From Lentisphaerota bacterium (lineage in GTDB: Bacteria; Verrucomicrobiota; Kiritimatiellia; UBA8416; JAIOPI01): a stretch of DNA of 64,000 nt. How positions within the stretch are numbered: the first letter of the stretch is position 1; every line of letters begins with the position of its first letter. Position numbers and translations under genes: made by a program. The stretch spans positions 1-64,000 of the forward strand of contig JAIOPI010000031.1 in assembly GCA_021413965.1 (NCBI GenBank). Reading direction: 5' to 3'. Below are positions 62,453-64,000 of this stretch, piece after piece. The notes beneath the pieces were generated by a model, which saw only the letters and a program-made list of their open reading frames with translations, was not told where the DNA came from and searched no databases.

Positions 62453-62589
62453 GTTGATCATCTCCTTGCGAGGAGGGCATCCATCGCGCCCCGCACGCGG
62501 CGAAGCCCGCACGATGGGGCAACCGGCGCCAAAATGCAATCGGGATGCGAGGTGGCTCGCGCAACCGGGGGCAACTCGATGTGGGGCGT

Positions 62590-63771
62590 TCAGCCGCCGA
62601 GTTCGACGCAGCGTTTGCGGTAGTGCATGTAGTTGGCGAAGCTGACTTCCGTCGGCACGCCATGGTCGCAGGTGGGGACGTAGCCACCGCGCTCGCGCAT
62701 GGCAGGCAGAATGCGTTCGAGCATGAGGTCGATGGCAGCCGGGGATTCGGCCAGCACGCGCTTGTCGATGCCGCCAACCATGATGAGCTCGGGATACTGG
62801 TTGCGGATTTCGACGACGTCGGAGCCGCTGGCGACTTCGAAGGGGCTCATGACGTCCATGCCAATGCTGGCCTGATAGACCGGGATCACGTCATTGGCGA
62901 AGCCATCCGTATCGATCTGGACGAACAGGTGGCGGGCGCGATCGAGTTGGCGGGCGCGCAGGTTGGAGATGAGCTGCTGATAGTACGGCAGCAGGAACCG
63001 GCGCATCATGTCGGGGGAGATGAGCGCGCCGTGGTTATAGCAGATGTCCTCGGCCATGAAGATTTCGTCAATGGTGACATGCTGCTGGTGGCGGGCGATG
63101 ACGGCGTCGGCGAGCCTGAGCCAGGTTTGCATGCAGTCATGGACGACGTCGGGCATATCGACGAAGGCATAGAGCAAGCCTTCCGGCCCGATGAGGCTGC
63201 GCAGGTACATGTACCCGCCGATCAGGTTCTGGACGATGATGCGCCCCTGGGCGGCCGCCGCGCGGGCGGCGATCATGCGCGTGTCGAGATCGGTGAAGCG
63301 CTCCGGGCTGGCGGGGTCCATGCGCCATTTGACGTTGTCCACCCAGGTGCGCATGTTCTTCACGGGGTGGTCGACATATTCGGGCATGAAACCGTGGCGG
63401 CGGTTCTTGAAGTAGAGGACATGCCGGCCGGCGAAGTCCTGCACGAGTTCATGATCGCCACGGTCTTCGAGCTGGCGGGTCTCGAAGACGGGGAGGAACT
63501 TGGCTTCGCACCAGCCGAGCTGGCCGAGGGAGAAATTCCCGGGCGGGTCATAGGCGAAGTATTCATCTTCCAGGGCATCCTTGGGCATTCCCTCGGACTG
63601 CCAGCGCTCGATCGCTTCGGGCCAGATGTAGAATTCGCGGCGGAAGAGCGGGGCGCCCGGGCGTCGCGCGTAGGTGTCGCGCAGTTTGCGGGCGCCGAGG
63701 CTCATCCTGTCCCGGGGCACCATGGCGTGAATTCCGTCGGCAACGGCAGGTGTGACGTCTGCAGAAGACAT
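62590..63771 (-). CDS. UroD-like protein, subfamily A (copy 3)
   Basis: 393 residues from ATG 63771; a CTGGAG ribosome site supports it. It is MtaA/UroD-like: IFMAEDICYNHGALISPDMMRRF, then VQIDTDGFANDVIPVY, then ELIMVGGIDKRVLAES, and GYVPTCDHGVPTEVSF at the end. The zinc HxC position reads DTD, so the thiol/corrinoid zinc site is lost, but the C-terminal Cys remains. It precedes the Gfo/Idh-AKR fusion on the same strand and may act on the same substrate. Reaction unassigned. Confidence 0.78.
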   Translation of the reverse strand: MSSADVTPAVADGIHAMVPRDRMSLGARKLRDTYARRPGAPLFRREFYIWPEAIERWQSEGMPKDALEDEYFAYDPPGNFSLGQLGWCEAKFLPVFETRQLEDRGDHELVQDFAGRHVLYFKNRRHGFMPEYVDHPVKNMRTWVDNVKWRMDPASPERFTDLDTRMIAARAAAAQGRIIVQNLIGGYMYLRSLIGPEGLLYAFVDMPDVVHDCMQTWLRLADAVIARHQQHVTIDEIFMAEDICYNHGALISPDMMRRFLLPYYQQLISNLRARQLDRARHLFVQIDTDGFANDVIPVYQASIGMDVMSPFEVASGSDVVEIRNQYPELIMVGGIDKRVLAESPAAIDLMLERILPAMRERGGYVPTCDHGVPTEVSFANYMHYRKRCVELGG

Positions 63772-64000
63772 GCGAGACTCCAGCGTGTTATCCCGAACTC
63801 CTGATTCGAAACGTGAAAGACTACCGAGTAAGCGCGCGACTGTCCAGCTGGCCGGATTCGGCAGGCAGGTCGGCGCTCGGTTGCCTTTGCAAGTGGGGGC
63901 CAAGGGGATAGAGTATCCCGATTCGGAATCATGGCTGAGGGACCGCGCGGTGGCTTGGTCACCGCTTCGGGTCCGGGACCGCGGTTCACGGCGGAGGAAA

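Noticed and set aside
1..64000. CRISPR arrays, prophage or tRNA-linked integration site
   Set aside because: No regularly spaced repeats, phage structural genes, integrases other than the IS transposase, or tRNA-like T-loops were seen.

Overview
The window is a GC-rich, gene-dense stretch of a Gram-negative chromosome. Many sulfatase, glycosidase, Gfo/Idh/MocA, phytanoyl-CoA dioxygenase and AraC genes, many uroporphyrinogen-decarboxylase-like (UroD-like) paralogues and a full [FeFe]-hydrogenase locus suggest an anaerobic or facultative polysaccharide degrader of the PVC group (Lentisphaerota/Kiritimatiellota-like). That placement is inference from gene content. No rRNA, tRNA or CRISPR array was seen.

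Layout. 1-1300: an insertion sequence with doubled terminal repeats. 1379-2123: a secreted FKBP-type prolyl isomerase with a clear terminator. 2256-7490: an operon of a DegT aminotransferase, a sulfatase, a UroD-like protein and a neutral-ceramidase-like hydrolase. 8061-12452: a signalling operon of a YfiR-like protein, a CHASE8 histidine kinase, a receiver, a receiver-PP2C phosphatase and a STAS protein. 12449-17657 (minus): a BrkB-cNMP membrane fusion and a six-PAS hybrid kinase. 17900-23335: a two-part metalloid locus (ArsR, UPF0718 permease, CPKC thioredoxin, membrane thioredoxin, CcdA; then ArsR, ACR3, ArsC). 23382-45350: an accessory carbohydrate and methyltransferase-like region with two fatty-acid desaturases, two AraC regulators, two PhyH dioxygenases, GH38, GH95-like and truncated GH3 enzymes, two Gfo/Idh/MocA oxidoreductases, a sugar isomerase, a PilZ protein and five more UroD-like proteins. 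45433-46476 (minus): an orphan J-domain coiled-coil protein. 46585-60421: rex facing a ten-gene hydrogenase operon. 60446-63771 (minus): a Gfo/Idh/MocA-aldo/keto reductase fusion and a seventh UroD-like gene.

How it works together. The most coherent system is 46585-60421. An NADH-linked, probably electron-bifurcating hydrogenase (NuoE-, NuoF- and HydA-like subunits) is encoded with its maturases HydG, HydF and HydE, and an aspartase lies between hydG and hydF. The operon ends with a 2Fe-2S protein, a hydrogenase-like PAS sensor that keeps all four H-cluster cysteines but has lost the proton-relay cysteine, and a SpoIIE phosphatase. With Rex divergent, the locus looks like hydrogen metabolism with its own redox (Rex) and H2/redox (sensor-phosphatase) control. 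The other striking theme is seven UroD-fold proteins in three sequence subfamilies, of which only one keeps the His-X-Cys...Cys zinc motif of MtaA-type corrinoid methyltransferases.
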